Source: Flavivirga algicola (GTDB lineage: Bacteria; Bacteroidota; Bacteroidia; Flavobacteriales; Flavobacteriaceae). From it: a stretch of DNA of 64,000 nucleotides. The stretch lies in NCBI RefSeq assembly GCF_012910715.1, contig NZ_JABBHF010000018.1:22430-86429 (forward strand), read 5' to 3'. The translations under genes were made by a program, and so were the position numbers. Every line of letters begins with the position of its first letter. Position 1 is the first letter of the stretch. Below are positions 38,480 to 46,488 of this stretch, piece after piece. The notes beneath the pieces were generated by a model. The model saw only the letters and a program-made list of their open reading frames with translations. It ran no database searches and was not told the origin of the DNA.

Positions 38480-39898
38480 ATGAAGTTATACTTTTCGATA
38501 ATATTAACACTATTAACACTTTTAGGCTGTAAAAATAAAAGTGAAGCGGAATATAATTACGCATACATTGGTGGCGAAATTATTAATCCAACTGCTAATT
38601 ATGTCGTATTATTAAAGCTTGAAGAGACTATAGATACTATAAAACTAGATAATAGAAACAGATTTTTATACAAGATCCATGATCTTGAAGAAGGTTTATA
38701 TTCATTTAGACATGGTTATGAGTATCAAATGATATTATTAGAGCCAAAAGATAGTGTTCTTTTTAGGCTAAATACTTTAGATTTTGATGAATCACTTGTT
38801 TTTACAGGTAAAGGGGCTAAAAAAAATAACTATTTAATAAATGAGTTTTTAGAAAATGAAATTGAGGAAAAACATATTTTTAAACTGTGTCAATTAACCC
38901 CTATGGTTTATCAAAACCATATAGATTCATTAAAAACCTTAAAGGTTAAAAAATTTGAAACCTTTAAAAAAAAGTATGAAACCTCCCCTCTATTCGAAAA
39001 AATTGCACGAGCCAATATAGATTATGATTATTATTCTAGTAAAGAAGTATATCCGTTTGTTCATTATGGTAAAAATAAAGGAGATATTCTAAAATCGCTC
39101 CCAGAAGATTTTTATAGTTACAGAAAAGATATCAATTACAATGATGACTTATCTATTCATTACTATAAATACAATAAGTTTTTAAAATACACCTTCAGTA
39201 ATATTTCTTTGAAAGAACACTACGTTCATTCTAAAAACAAACATTTTAACAGGTATTCGTTGTGCTATAATCTAGATAAATTAAAACTTATTGATAGCTT
39301 AGTAACAAATACTTCTATAAAAGACGGTTTGCTTTATGATCTAACTATGAATTATGTATCAAAAAACAAGCATGTAGAGAATAATAATATTGTTTTAAAA
39401 TCTTATTTAAGTAAAGCCAAAGATGAAAAAAGAAAACAGAAGATGATAAGCTTTACAAACTCATTAAACGCGTTGAAAATTGGTTCTAACATTCCCAATA
39501 TTGCACTCGTTAATCATGAAAATGCAGAAGTTGACATAGGTACAATTATAGATGCTCCCACGGTTATAAGCTTTTGGTCTCATACTTACCATGAACATTT
39601 TAAAGATAGTCATAAAGAGATAAAAAAACTAAAGGTAAAGTATCCTGAAGTTGTTTTTATTACTATCAATATTGATGATTATGGGCTAGAGAAATCTAAA
39701 AAATCATTAAAAAGAAATAAATTTTCTTGCCATAATGAATATATATTTAAAAACCCCAAAGAAGCTACCAAAACTCTGGCCATTCACCCTATGACAAAGG
39801 CCATAATCGTTGATCAAGATAAAAAAATAGTGAATAACAATACGAATATTTTTTCTGTAAAATTCGAAAAACAGCTCTTAGGCTTAATAAATCAATAA
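38480..39898 (+). CDS. TlpA-like lipoprotein lacking the redox cysteines
   Basis: The 472-residue product has a lipoprotein signal (LTLLGC, Cys14) and a long beta/helical N-terminal part (about 30-330, ending in helices like KDEKRKQKMISFTNSLN). The C-terminal 130 residues have a thioredoxin-like outline: IPNIALVNHENAEVDIG, then PTVISFWSHTYHEHF (360-374) where TlpA proteins have FWxxWCxxC, and HPMTKAIIVDQDKKIV near the end. The two cysteines are replaced by Tyr370 and His373, so it cannot be a disulfide reductase. It may bind partners or metal instead. It lies next to two small lipoprotein genes on the opposite strand. Confidence 0.72.
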   Translation: MKLYFSIILTLLTLLGCKNKSEAEYNYAYIGGEIINPTANYVVLLKLEETIDTIKLDNRNRFLYKIHDLEEGLYSFRHGYEYQMILLEPKDSVLFRLNTLDFDESLVFTGKGAKKNNYLINEFLENEIEEKHIFKLCQLTPMVYQNHIDSLKTLKVKKFETFKKKYETSPLFEKIARANIDYDYYSSKEVYPFVHYGKNKGDILKSLPEDFYSYRKDINYNDDLSIHYYKYNKFLKYTFSNISLKEHYVHSKNKHFNRYSLCYNLDKLKLIDSLVTNTSIKDGLLYDLTMNYVSKNKHVENNNIVLKSYLSKAKDEKRKQKMISFTNSLNALKIGSNIPNIALVNHENAEVDIGTIIDAPTVISFWSHTYHEHFKDSHKEIKKLKVKYPEVVFITINIDDYGLEKSKKSLKRNKFSCHNEYIFKNPKEATKTLAIHPMTKAIIVDQDKKIVNNNTNIFSVKFEKQLLGLINQ

Positions 39899-39912
39899 TA
39901 AAAAAACTATTT

Positions 39913-40323
39913 TTATTTAATGGCTATCACATAGTCCCTAGAAGTGTCGTCGGAACATAGCGGTCCATTACTTCTTCCAAACTCGTTATAATGAGGTATC
40001 ACTTCTAAATAGACTTTAATATTAAATCGCCCCGATTCCTTAGGTACACCTTTAAAAACTACTTCTCTATGTCTATTGTAGAAAACGTCTATGCCTTCTG
40101 GCAACCTGCCCGAAACATCGAAATAATAATCGTAATCATTATCATTGGGCTCGTTTTTAATTTCTGCAGTAATAATTTCTGAATAGTACTCATTAACAAA
40201 TCCAACAGCCAAAGTTTTAGCATGCAATTCTGGCTTTACATTAATAATACAATCTAATAAATCATCACAGCCACTCAAAGAAAAAAGAGGAATTAAAAAA
40301 ATTATAAGTAAATATCGTTTCAT
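39913..40323 (-). CDS. Small lipoprotein, paralogue A
   Basis: An exported 136-residue lipoprotein of unknown role: MKRYLLIIFLIPLFSLSGC gives lipid Cys19. I chose the ATG at 40323 because ten residues from the upstream Met (40353) precede a normal signal sequence that starts exactly like its neighbour's. The mature part resembles a single Ig-like (putative Ig/He_PIG) domain: FDVSGRLPEGIDVF, then VVFKGVPKESGRFNIKVY, the LPxG...G.P..SG.F pattern. Cysteines near the start (CDDLLDC) and near the end (PLCSDDTS) may pair. It is homologous to the next gene upstream. Confidence 0.7.
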   Translation of the reverse strand: MKRYLLIIFLIPLFSLSGCDDLLDCIINVKPELHAKTLAVGFVNEYYSEIITAEIKNEPNDNDYDYYFDVSGRLPEGIDVFYNRHREVVFKGVPKESGRFNIKVYLEVIPHYNEFGRSNGPLCSDDTSRDYVIAIK

Positions 40324-40516
40324 AATTCTAGGTTTAAAAACAATAGATATCAAATAATATGCCGAAAAATATTTTAAAGTTTATAATCATTAAAAGCTCT
40401 AAATTCTATACTAGCACTGTTAATACATAGAATATGATTATCCAGACTACTATATAGGAGTTATAACAGACTAACGTATATGAGCTAATGCCTTTTAATC
40501 ACACTATAAGCTCCCC

Positions 40517-40909
40517 TTATTTAATGGTTAGAGTATAAGATTTAGAAGCTCTATTTCTACATAATTTATCTTCCCCGTTTACTGACCTCACATTTACAAA
40601 AACTTCTATAATAAACTCACCTGATTCTCTAGGTACTCCTTTCAAAATAAGTTTTCTATGTCCCTCACTGGAAGATTTTAAACCTACTGGTAACCCAGAA
40701 ACATCGAAAGAATAACTAAAATCATCATCATTAATTTTATTTTTAATTTTAGCAGTAATAACTTCGGTATAATATTCAGCAATAAATCCATTGTCCAAAG
40801 TTTTGCTATGTAATATAGGTTTTACGCCAATAATACAATTAAATATAGGTTCACAAGCACTTAAAGAAAAAAGAAAAATTAAAAAAATTATAGGTAAATA
40901 TCGTTTCAT
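40517..40909 (-). CDS. Small lipoprotein, paralogue B
   Basis: The 130-residue product is a close relative of the adjacent gene at 39913-40323, with signal MKRYLPIIFLIFLFSLSAC (lipid Cys19). It has the same Ig-like layout: KPILHSKTLDNGFIAEYYTE, FDVSGLPVGLKSS, ILKGVPRESGEFIIEVF. The paralogues are on one strand, 193 nt apart, consistent with tandem duplication and divergence. The C-terminus KSYTLTIK matches RDYVIAIK of its partner. Function is unknown; the Ig-like fold suggests binding or surface display. The gene follows the SDR gene on the minus strand with an 84-nt gap. Confidence 0.7.
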   Translation of the reverse strand: MKRYLPIIFLIFLFSLSACEPIFNCIIGVKPILHSKTLDNGFIAEYYTEVITAKIKNKINDDDFSYSFDVSGLPVGLKSSSEGHRKLILKGVPRESGEFIIEVFVNVRSVNGEDKLCRNRASKSYTLTIK

Positions 40910-40993
40910 TTTTGCAGGTTAAGCTTATAAGCAATGTATCACAAAAAATGTACCAAAAACGCTTTTCTTACCTTTTTTAAGAATTAAAATTGG

Positions 40994-41797
40994 TTAAAGC
41001 TTATAATGATTCATTAATAACTTTTCATACAACTTATCTGGTAATATGCGTTTTAAAACAATTGAGAATTTTTGCATAAACTCTCCTACCTTATAATGTA
41101 CTTTCGGGTTTCCTGTATTTATAATTTTATATACAGCATGTGCCATTAAATTTGGATTGCTTCCATTATCTACATGAGTATCCATTAAACTTAAAGATTT
41201 ACCATACGTTTCTTTATAAGGAGATGTATCAAGAAGTGGTGCATGGTAACGCCCTGCAGCAATATTTGTAGCAAAATCGCCAGGAGCAACATTGGTCATT
41301 TTAATATTAAATGCTTTTAGTTCCATTCTAAAGGCCTCTGTTAAAAGTTCTAAAGCACCTTTACTGGCACTATATATACCCCGATAGGGCAACCCCATAT
41401 AACCAGCTATAGAGGTTACATTTATAATTAGTCCAGATTGCTGCTCTCGCATTTGCGGTAATACCGCTTTAATAACATTTATAGGACCGAAAAAATTAGT
41501 CTCAAAATTGTTCTTAATTTCTTCTTCTGGTATTTCTTCAATAGGCCCTGTGATACCAGCTCCCGCATTATTAATAACAACATCCAGTCGGCCCTCATTT
41601 TCAATAATGGTACGAACCGTGCTTAGTATAGTATCATTTTCCTTAACATCCAATGCTAAAATAGAAAACTTATTATTTTTATATTTGTCAGGGTTTCTAC
41701 TAGTTCCATAAACTATGAAGTTTTTTTGAATTAAATAGTCTCCTATAGATTTTCCAATACCCGAGGAACCGCCCGTAATTAAAACAACTTTAGACAT
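40994..41797 (-). CDS. Short-chain dehydrogenase/reductase
   Basis: A 267-residue classical SDR oxidoreductase using NAD(P)H. The cofactor loop is TGGSSGIG (8-15), NNAG is at 76-79, catalytic Ser129, Tyr142 and Lys146 lie in NVTSIAGYMG and YSASKGALE. The region after the active site (about 180-230) is long and variable, with a basic C-terminus. A likely NADP preference is suggested by the Arg in GTSRN after beta-2. The substrate is not predictable. It is upstream of the two small lipoproteins on the same strand, and the SRP RNA gene lies before it. Confidence 0.9.
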   Translation of the reverse strand: MSKVVLITGGSSGIGKSIGDYLIQKNFIVYGTSRNPDKYKNNKFSILALDVKENDTILSTVRTIIENEGRLDVVINNAGAGITGPIEEIPEEEIKNNFETNFFGPINVIKAVLPQMREQQSGLIINVTSIAGYMGLPYRGIYSASKGALELLTEAFRMELKAFNIKMTNVAPGDFATNIAAGRYHAPLLDTSPYKETYGKSLSLMDTHVDNGSNPNLMAHAVYKIINTGNPKVHYKVGEFMQKFSIVLKRILPDKLYEKLLMNHYKL

Positions 41798-41921
41798 CTT
41801 TTTTTAATATATTGAAGTACCAAAAATACAATTAAAATTATAAGGTTTCCATCTTCACGGAAATGTATTAAACTAAAAAATCTTGATTCGCTAGCGCTTT
41901 CAAGATTTGAATTTATTGCAC

Positions 41922-41934
41922 AAAAAAAGGCAAG
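41922..41934 (-). terminator. 3' end of the SRP RNA with T run
   Basis: After the closing CTTGCC arm of the SRP RNA, the minus strand reads seven T (41928-41922). The terminal RNA stem plus this T run make a simple intrinsic terminator. Confidence 0.75.
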
Positions 41935-42022
41935 CTACCTACATCACACCGCTACAACCGTTTACCTTTGCTTCGTTCCCGACCTGGAGGATTCAACAGG
42001 AGCTGGTTGTGTAGGACTTGCC
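41929..42022 (-). ncRNA. ffs: Signal recognition particle RNA, small bacterial type
   Basis: The 4.5S-type SRP RNA pairs with Ffh to target nascent membrane and secreted proteins. Read on the minus strand the ends GGCAAG (42022-42017) and CTTGCC (41934-41929) pair, and TCCTACA pairs with TGTAGG further in. The apical domain reads CCAGGTCGGGAACGAAGCAA, matching the Ffh-binding loop (CAGGTCCGGAAGGAAGCAG in E. coli) with a GGAA tetraloop. The closing pair here is G-C where E. coli has C-G, a compensated change. Length of about 94 nt fits. It has a strong promoter directly upstream and a T run after it. Confidence 0.93.
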
Positions 42023-42027
42023 GAGTG

Positions 42028-42057
42028 CAAAGATACAATCTTTTAAAATTTTCACAA
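42028..42057 (-). promoter_or_regulatory. Promoter for the SRP RNA
   Basis: On the minus strand TTG (42057-42055), a 19-nt spacer and TATCTTTG (42035-42028) match TTG/TANNTTTG. Transcription would start 5-6 nt later at about 42022, the 5' end of the SRP RNA stem. Confidence 0.82.
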
Positions 42058-42111
42058 TGATTTTTTAAACTGATTTTAAATAAATATCTTGCTTCAAATT
42101 AAAAATTAACA

Positions 42112-43149
42112 ATGAATACATTCAAATATCTATTAATCATATTTTTAGGTGGATTAATTATTTCTTGCGGTTCAAATTCTGGTAAAAATAAAAATGTCTT
42201 TTCTATAAAAACAAATGCCAATAAAGGAGATATTTCTAATAATGAAGCGTTATTGCTATCTATAGAAAATAAAAAAAATCATACAATAGATTCTGTTTCT
42301 TATGCTTTAGATGGTATTAATGTTGGTGAAAATGTTCCATTACGTAATTTCAAATTAGGCAAACAAACTGTAGAAGCCATCGTATACTTTAATAGTAGTG
42401 AAAAAGAAATGGTCAACACAACGGTAACCATATTAAATGATGTACCGCCAAAAGTCTATAGCTATAAAATTATAAATGAATACCCTCATGATATCACTTC
42501 GTATACTCAAGGTATAGAGTTTTTTAACGATACTCTTTATGAAAGTACTGGTCAATATAAAAAATCCAAACTTAGAAAAATTGACTATAAAACAGGTAAA
42601 ATTATTAAAGGTATTGACTTAGCAGATGAATACTTTGGTGAAGGTCTTACTATCTTAAATGACAAAATATATCAACTAACATGGAGAAAAGGTACTGGGT
42701 TTGTTTACGATGTGAATTCATTTAATAAACTAAGTAGTTTTAAATATGGTAACAGCAAGGAAGGTTGGGGATTATGCAACTACGAAAATACAATTTACAA
42801 AAGTGACGGTACAGAAAAAATATGGCTTTTAAATCCAGAAACCTTAGCTGAAGAATCATTTATCCAAGTATATACCAATAAAGGAAAAATTGTTGGTGTT
42901 AATGAAATGGAATGGATAGACGGGAAAATATATGCCAATCGCTATCAAAAAGATGGAGTTGCTATTATTAATCCGAAAAATGGTGCCGTTACAGGTGTTA
43001 TTAATTTTTCCCCTCTTAAAAAGTTAGTAACACAACATGAAACACTGGATGTCCTCAACGGCATTGCCTATAACCCAAAGACCAATACCATTTTTGTGAC
43101 TGGTAAACATTGGGATAAACTATTTGAAGTAGAAATTATTGAAAAGTAG
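42112..43149 (+). CDS. Glutaminyl-peptide cyclotransferase (bacterial five-bladed type, lipoprotein)
   Basis: This family converts N-terminal glutamine to pyroglutamate on exported peptides or proteins. The 345-residue product has a lipoprotein signal (LIISC). Then comes an 80-residue Ig-like leader, and a beta-propeller of the plant/bacterial glutamine cyclotransferase family: INEYPHDITSYTQGIEFF, LYESTGQY, DEYFGEGLTIL, YQLTWRKGTGFVYD, NEMEWIDGKIYANRY, and LNGIAYNPKTNTIFVTGKHW at the end. The conserved Glu and Trp residues of the active site are present. Because type IX cargo often begins with Gln after signal cleavage, a role in their N-terminal cyclisation is plausible. It is a single gene. 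Confidence 0.88.
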   Translation: MNTFKYLLIIFLGGLIISCGSNSGKNKNVFSIKTNANKGDISNNEALLLSIENKKNHTIDSVSYALDGINVGENVPLRNFKLGKQTVEAIVYFNSSEKEMVNTTVTILNDVPPKVYSYKIINEYPHDITSYTQGIEFFNDTLYESTGQYKKSKLRKIDYKTGKIIKGIDLADEYFGEGLTILNDKIYQLTWRKGTGFVYDVNSFNKLSSFKYGNSKEGWGLCNYENTIYKSDGTEKIWLLNPETLAEESFIQVYTNKGKIVGVNEMEWIDGKIYANRYQKDGVAIINPKNGAVTGVINFSPLKKLVTQHETLDVLNGIAYNPKTNTIFVTGKHWDKLFEVEIIEK

Positions 43150-43242
43150 AAAATATACGCTGTTATATATTATGTGATTTTTACTAAATGTAATACAGCT
43201 GAAAGATTTAACCGACTTAAAGTCATAATCAATAATACATAC

Positions 43243-44484
43243 TTAAACACCAATCGTTTTACCTCTTAGGTATACTTTTTCTATTTGATTTGATCCAAAT
43301 GCATATGGAATAGTCCCATAGGAATTAATTACTTTAGTAAGAATCAAATTTGCTTGTTTCCCTTTGGTTACAGAACCTACTTTAGCTTCTAAACCCATGG
43401 CATAAGCACCATTTATAGTGGCAGCATTAATAGCCTCTTCAGGTGTCATGTTCATCTTTATGCAAGCAGAAGAAACCACAAAATTCATGTTTCCTGACGG
43501 TGCAGAGCCAGGATTATAATCTGTTGCCAAAGCTAATGGCAATCCTGCATCGATTATTTTACGAGCTGGTGTATATGGAATACCCAGAAAATAAGAACAA
43601 CCTGGTAAAGCCACGGGCATAGTATTCGTATTTTTTAAGATTTCTATATCTTCATCTCTCATTTCTTCTAAATGATCTACAGACAAAGCATGATGCTTCA
43701 CGCCTACCTGAACACCTCCAATAGCCGTAAACTGATTAACATGTATTTTTGGTTTCAACCCAAATGCCTTACCCGCTTCTAGAATTAACTCTGTATCGGC
43801 AACAGAGAAGTAATTGGTTTCACAAAAAACATCAATATATTCGGCCAAATTTTCTTCAGCGATTTTTGGCAACATGTCATCTATCAATAGTTTTAAATAC
43901 GCGCCCTTACTTTCTTTATACACTTCCGGAACGGCATGTGCTCCTAAAAAAGTGGCTTTAATAGGTATTTGATAATGCTCCTTTAATCGTTTAATAACTC
44001 GTAACATTTTTAGTTCAGAATCCAGAGTTAAACCGTAACCCGATTTAATTTCGATAGCTCCAGTCCCTAATTGAATAACCTCCTCCAGTCGCTCCCTGCT
44101 TTGCTGGTATAAAACGTCCTCTGAAGTTTCTTGTAGGACCTTGGCTGAATTTAAAATTCCGCCGCCATTAGCTGCAATAGCTTCATAAGACAATCCCTTA
44201 ATTCTGTCTTCAAATTCGCCTTCACGGTTTCCTGCATAAACAATATGTGTATGGGAATCACACCAAGACGGTAATATCATTTTTCCTGTAGTATCGATGA
44301 CTTCCGAAAAACCTGTTTTAGGGCAGTCTTCCATATTTCCAAAATCAGAAATCAATCCATTATCAATCAATAAAAATGCGTTTTTAATAGTAGGTAAATC
44401 GCGCATTGCTTTTCCAGAAACAAATGGTATCGGGTTTTCCCGGACTTGAATAAGTTCTTTTATATTTTTGAATAGAGTTGTCAT
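43243..44484 (-). CDS. hutI: Imidazolonepropionase
   Basis: HutI hydrolyses imidazolone propionate to N-formimino-L-glutamate, the third step of histidine breakdown. The 413-residue amidohydrolase has metal ligands in CDSHTHIVYAG, substrate-site YEAIAANGGGI, and metal His residues in FLGAHAVP and IHVNQF, with LATDYNPGSAPSGNM near the end. It is the last of three genes: its ATG overlaps the hutU stop by one base (TAATG), implying translational coupling. No hutG-type formiminoglutamase or ftcD follows within the window, so the last step must be encoded elsewhere. Confidence 0.95.
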   Translation of the reverse strand: MTTLFKNIKELIQVRENPIPFVSGKAMRDLPTIKNAFLLIDNGLISDFGNMEDCPKTGFSEVIDTTGKMILPSWCDSHTHIVYAGNREGEFEDRIKGLSYEAIAANGGGILNSAKVLQETSEDVLYQQSRERLEEVIQLGTGAIEIKSGYGLTLDSELKMLRVIKRLKEHYQIPIKATFLGAHAVPEVYKESKGAYLKLLIDDMLPKIAEENLAEYIDVFCETNYFSVADTELILEAGKAFGLKPKIHVNQFTAIGGVQVGVKHHALSVDHLEEMRDEDIEILKNTNTMPVALPGCSYFLGIPYTPARKIIDAGLPLALATDYNPGSAPSGNMNFVVSSACIKMNMTPEEAINAATINGAYAMGLEAKVGSVTKGKQANLILTKVINSYGTIPYAFGSNQIEKVYLRGKTIGV

Positions 44485-46481
44485 TAAAATATATTGTTAA
44501 GCAAGTTATCGTCTACTAAATTAGGAATTGTTACCTTTAAATGGGGCGTTCTTTCCATTTCTCGCTTCATAGCAAATATAGCTTCACTATTTCTGGCCCA
44601 ACTTCTGCGAGCAATGCCATTGTTTACATCATAGAACAACATGCTTTTTAAGCGAGCCTCTGCTTCTGGCGAACCATCTAACAACAGCCCAAAACCACCA
44701 TTAATGACTTCTCCCCAACCTACACCACCTCCGTTATGAATAGATACCCATGTAGCTCCTCTAAAACTATCGCCAATAACATTATGAATGGCCATATCTG
44801 CTGTAAATTTACTGCCATCGTAAATATTAGATGTCTCTCTAAATGGAGAATCTGTTCCACTTACATCATGATGATCCCTACCTAGAACCACTGGCCCTAT
44901 TTTACCTGCCGCAATGGCGTTATTAAACGCCTCTGCTATTTTAGTCCGTCCCTCAGCATCAGCATATAAAATACGTGCTTGTGACCCTACAACCATTTTA
45001 TTTTTCCTCGCATTTTTAATCCAGGTAATATTGTCCTGCATTTGCAATTGAATCTCTTCTGGTGAGCTTCTCTTGATATCCTGTAAAACAGTTTCTGCTA
45101 TGGTATCGGTTGCATCCAAATCTTCTGATTTTCCAGAGGTACAGACCCAACGAAAAGGACCAAAACCATAATCAAAACACATAGGACCCAAAATATCTTG
45201 GACATACGATGGGAACTTAAAGTCGATCCCATTTTCTGACATCACATCTGCACTGGCTCGAGACGCTTCTAACAAAAATGCATTGCCATAATCAAAAAAA
45301 TAAGTCCCCTTATTAGTGTGTTTATTAATTGCTAAGACATGTCTACGCAATGATGCTTGTACCTTTTCTTTAAACAGTTCTGGGGCTTCACGAATTAATC
45401 GGTTTGATTCCTCATATGACATACCAGCAGGGTAATAACCACCTGTCCAAGGAATGTGCAATGAGGTTTGATCTGATCCTACATGAACAAAAATATTATC
45501 TTCATCAAAGCGCTCCCATACATCAACCACATTGCCTATAAATGCTATAGAAACAACTTCTTTATTTGTCTGTGCCTGTTGTACTCTAATAATCAAGGTA
45601 TCCATATCATCAATCAATACATCTACCCAACCTTGCTCAAAACGTTTAATTGCTGCCTTCGGATTCACTTCAGCACAAATAGTAATACACCCAGCTATAT
45701 TACCTGCCTTTGGTTGCGCACCACTCATTCCGCCTAATCCTGCAGTTAAAAATATTTTTCCCTTTGGGCCATCTCCTTTAGGTAAAATTTTGCGGAAGGC
45801 ATTCATAATTGTAATCGTTGTTCCATGTACAATTCCTTGTGGTCCTATATACATAAAGGACCCAGCCGTCATTTGTCCATATTGGGTCACTCCCAGGGCA
45901 TTAAATTTTTCCCAATCGTCAGGTTGTGAATAATTAGGTATCATCATGCCATTCGTTACAATAACCCTGGGGGCTCCTTTTGAGGAAGGAAATAATCCCA
46001 TTGGGTGACCAGAATATATATGCAACGTTTGTTCGTCTGTCATGATGGCTAAATATTGCATAACTAGAAGATACTGCGCCCAATTTTGAAATACGGCACC
46101 ATTACCTCCATAGGTAATTAACTCCTCAGGATGCTGTGCAACAGCAGGATCAAGATTGTTTTGAATCATCAACATAATGGCTGCTGCTTGTGAAGATTTA
46201 GCAGGATATTCTGAAACTGATCTTGCATATATTTCATAGTCTGGTTTAAATCTGTACATGTAAATTCTACCATATGCTTTCAATTCTTCAGCAAATTCTA
46301 TAGCCAACTCCTTGTGCCAATCTTTTGGAAAATAGCGTAGCGCATTTCTAACGGCTAATCTTTTTTCTTCTATTGATAGAATATCTTTCCGCTTAGGCGC
46401 CTTATTTACACCAGATGGATAAACTCTTTTACCTGGTAATTTATTAGAAATTCCTTGTAATATTTGATCTTGAAATGTCAT
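44484..46481 (-). CDS. hutU: Urocanate hydratase
   Basis: HutU adds water to urocanate to give imidazolone propionate using tightly bound NAD+ as electrophile. The 665-residue product shows the family motifs ITYGGNGAVFQNWAQYL, FLTAGLGGMSGAQ, MGLFPSSKGAPRVIVTNGMM, and FRWVCTSGKSEDLDATD near the active site Cys. The sequence is longer than the roughly 555-residue E. coli/Pseudomonas type, as in many Bacteroidota, with the extra residues mainly at the N-terminus and inside the C-terminal half. It starts 7 nt after the hutH stop and overlaps hutI by one base, so hutH-hutU-hutI is one operon. Confidence 0.95.
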   Translation of the reverse strand: MTFQDQILQGISNKLPGKRVYPSGVNKAPKRKDILSIEEKRLAVRNALRYFPKDWHKELAIEFAEELKAYGRIYMYRFKPDYEIYARSVSEYPAKSSQAAAIMLMIQNNLDPAVAQHPEELITYGGNGAVFQNWAQYLLVMQYLAIMTDEQTLHIYSGHPMGLFPSSKGAPRVIVTNGMMIPNYSQPDDWEKFNALGVTQYGQMTAGSFMYIGPQGIVHGTTITIMNAFRKILPKGDGPKGKIFLTAGLGGMSGAQPKAGNIAGCITICAEVNPKAAIKRFEQGWVDVLIDDMDTLIIRVQQAQTNKEVVSIAFIGNVVDVWERFDEDNIFVHVGSDQTSLHIPWTGGYYPAGMSYEESNRLIREAPELFKEKVQASLRRHVLAINKHTNKGTYFFDYGNAFLLEASRASADVMSENGIDFKFPSYVQDILGPMCFDYGFGPFRWVCTSGKSEDLDATDTIAETVLQDIKRSSPEEIQLQMQDNITWIKNARKNKMVVGSQARILYADAEGRTKIAEAFNNAIAAGKIGPVVLGRDHHDVSGTDSPFRETSNIYDGSKFTADMAIHNVIGDSFRGATWVSIHNGGGVGWGEVINGGFGLLLDGSPEAEARLKSMLFYDVNNGIARRSWARNSEAIFAMKREMERTPHLKVTIPNLVDDNLLNNIF

Positions 46482-46488
46482 TCTATAT

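Noticed and set aside
38480..39898. Annotation as a thiol-disulfide reductase
   Set aside because: The redox CxxC is absent, so the enzymatic name would be wrong although the fold looks related.
43150..43242. GCTGT/ACAGC inverted repeat considered as a terminator between the cyclotransferase gene and hutI
   Set aside because: Only five base pairs over a long loop and no T run on either strand.
45532..45933. 133-codon plus-strand open frame inside hutU
   Set aside because: Antisense to a strongly conserved enzyme; composition mirrors hutU codons and no domain is visible.
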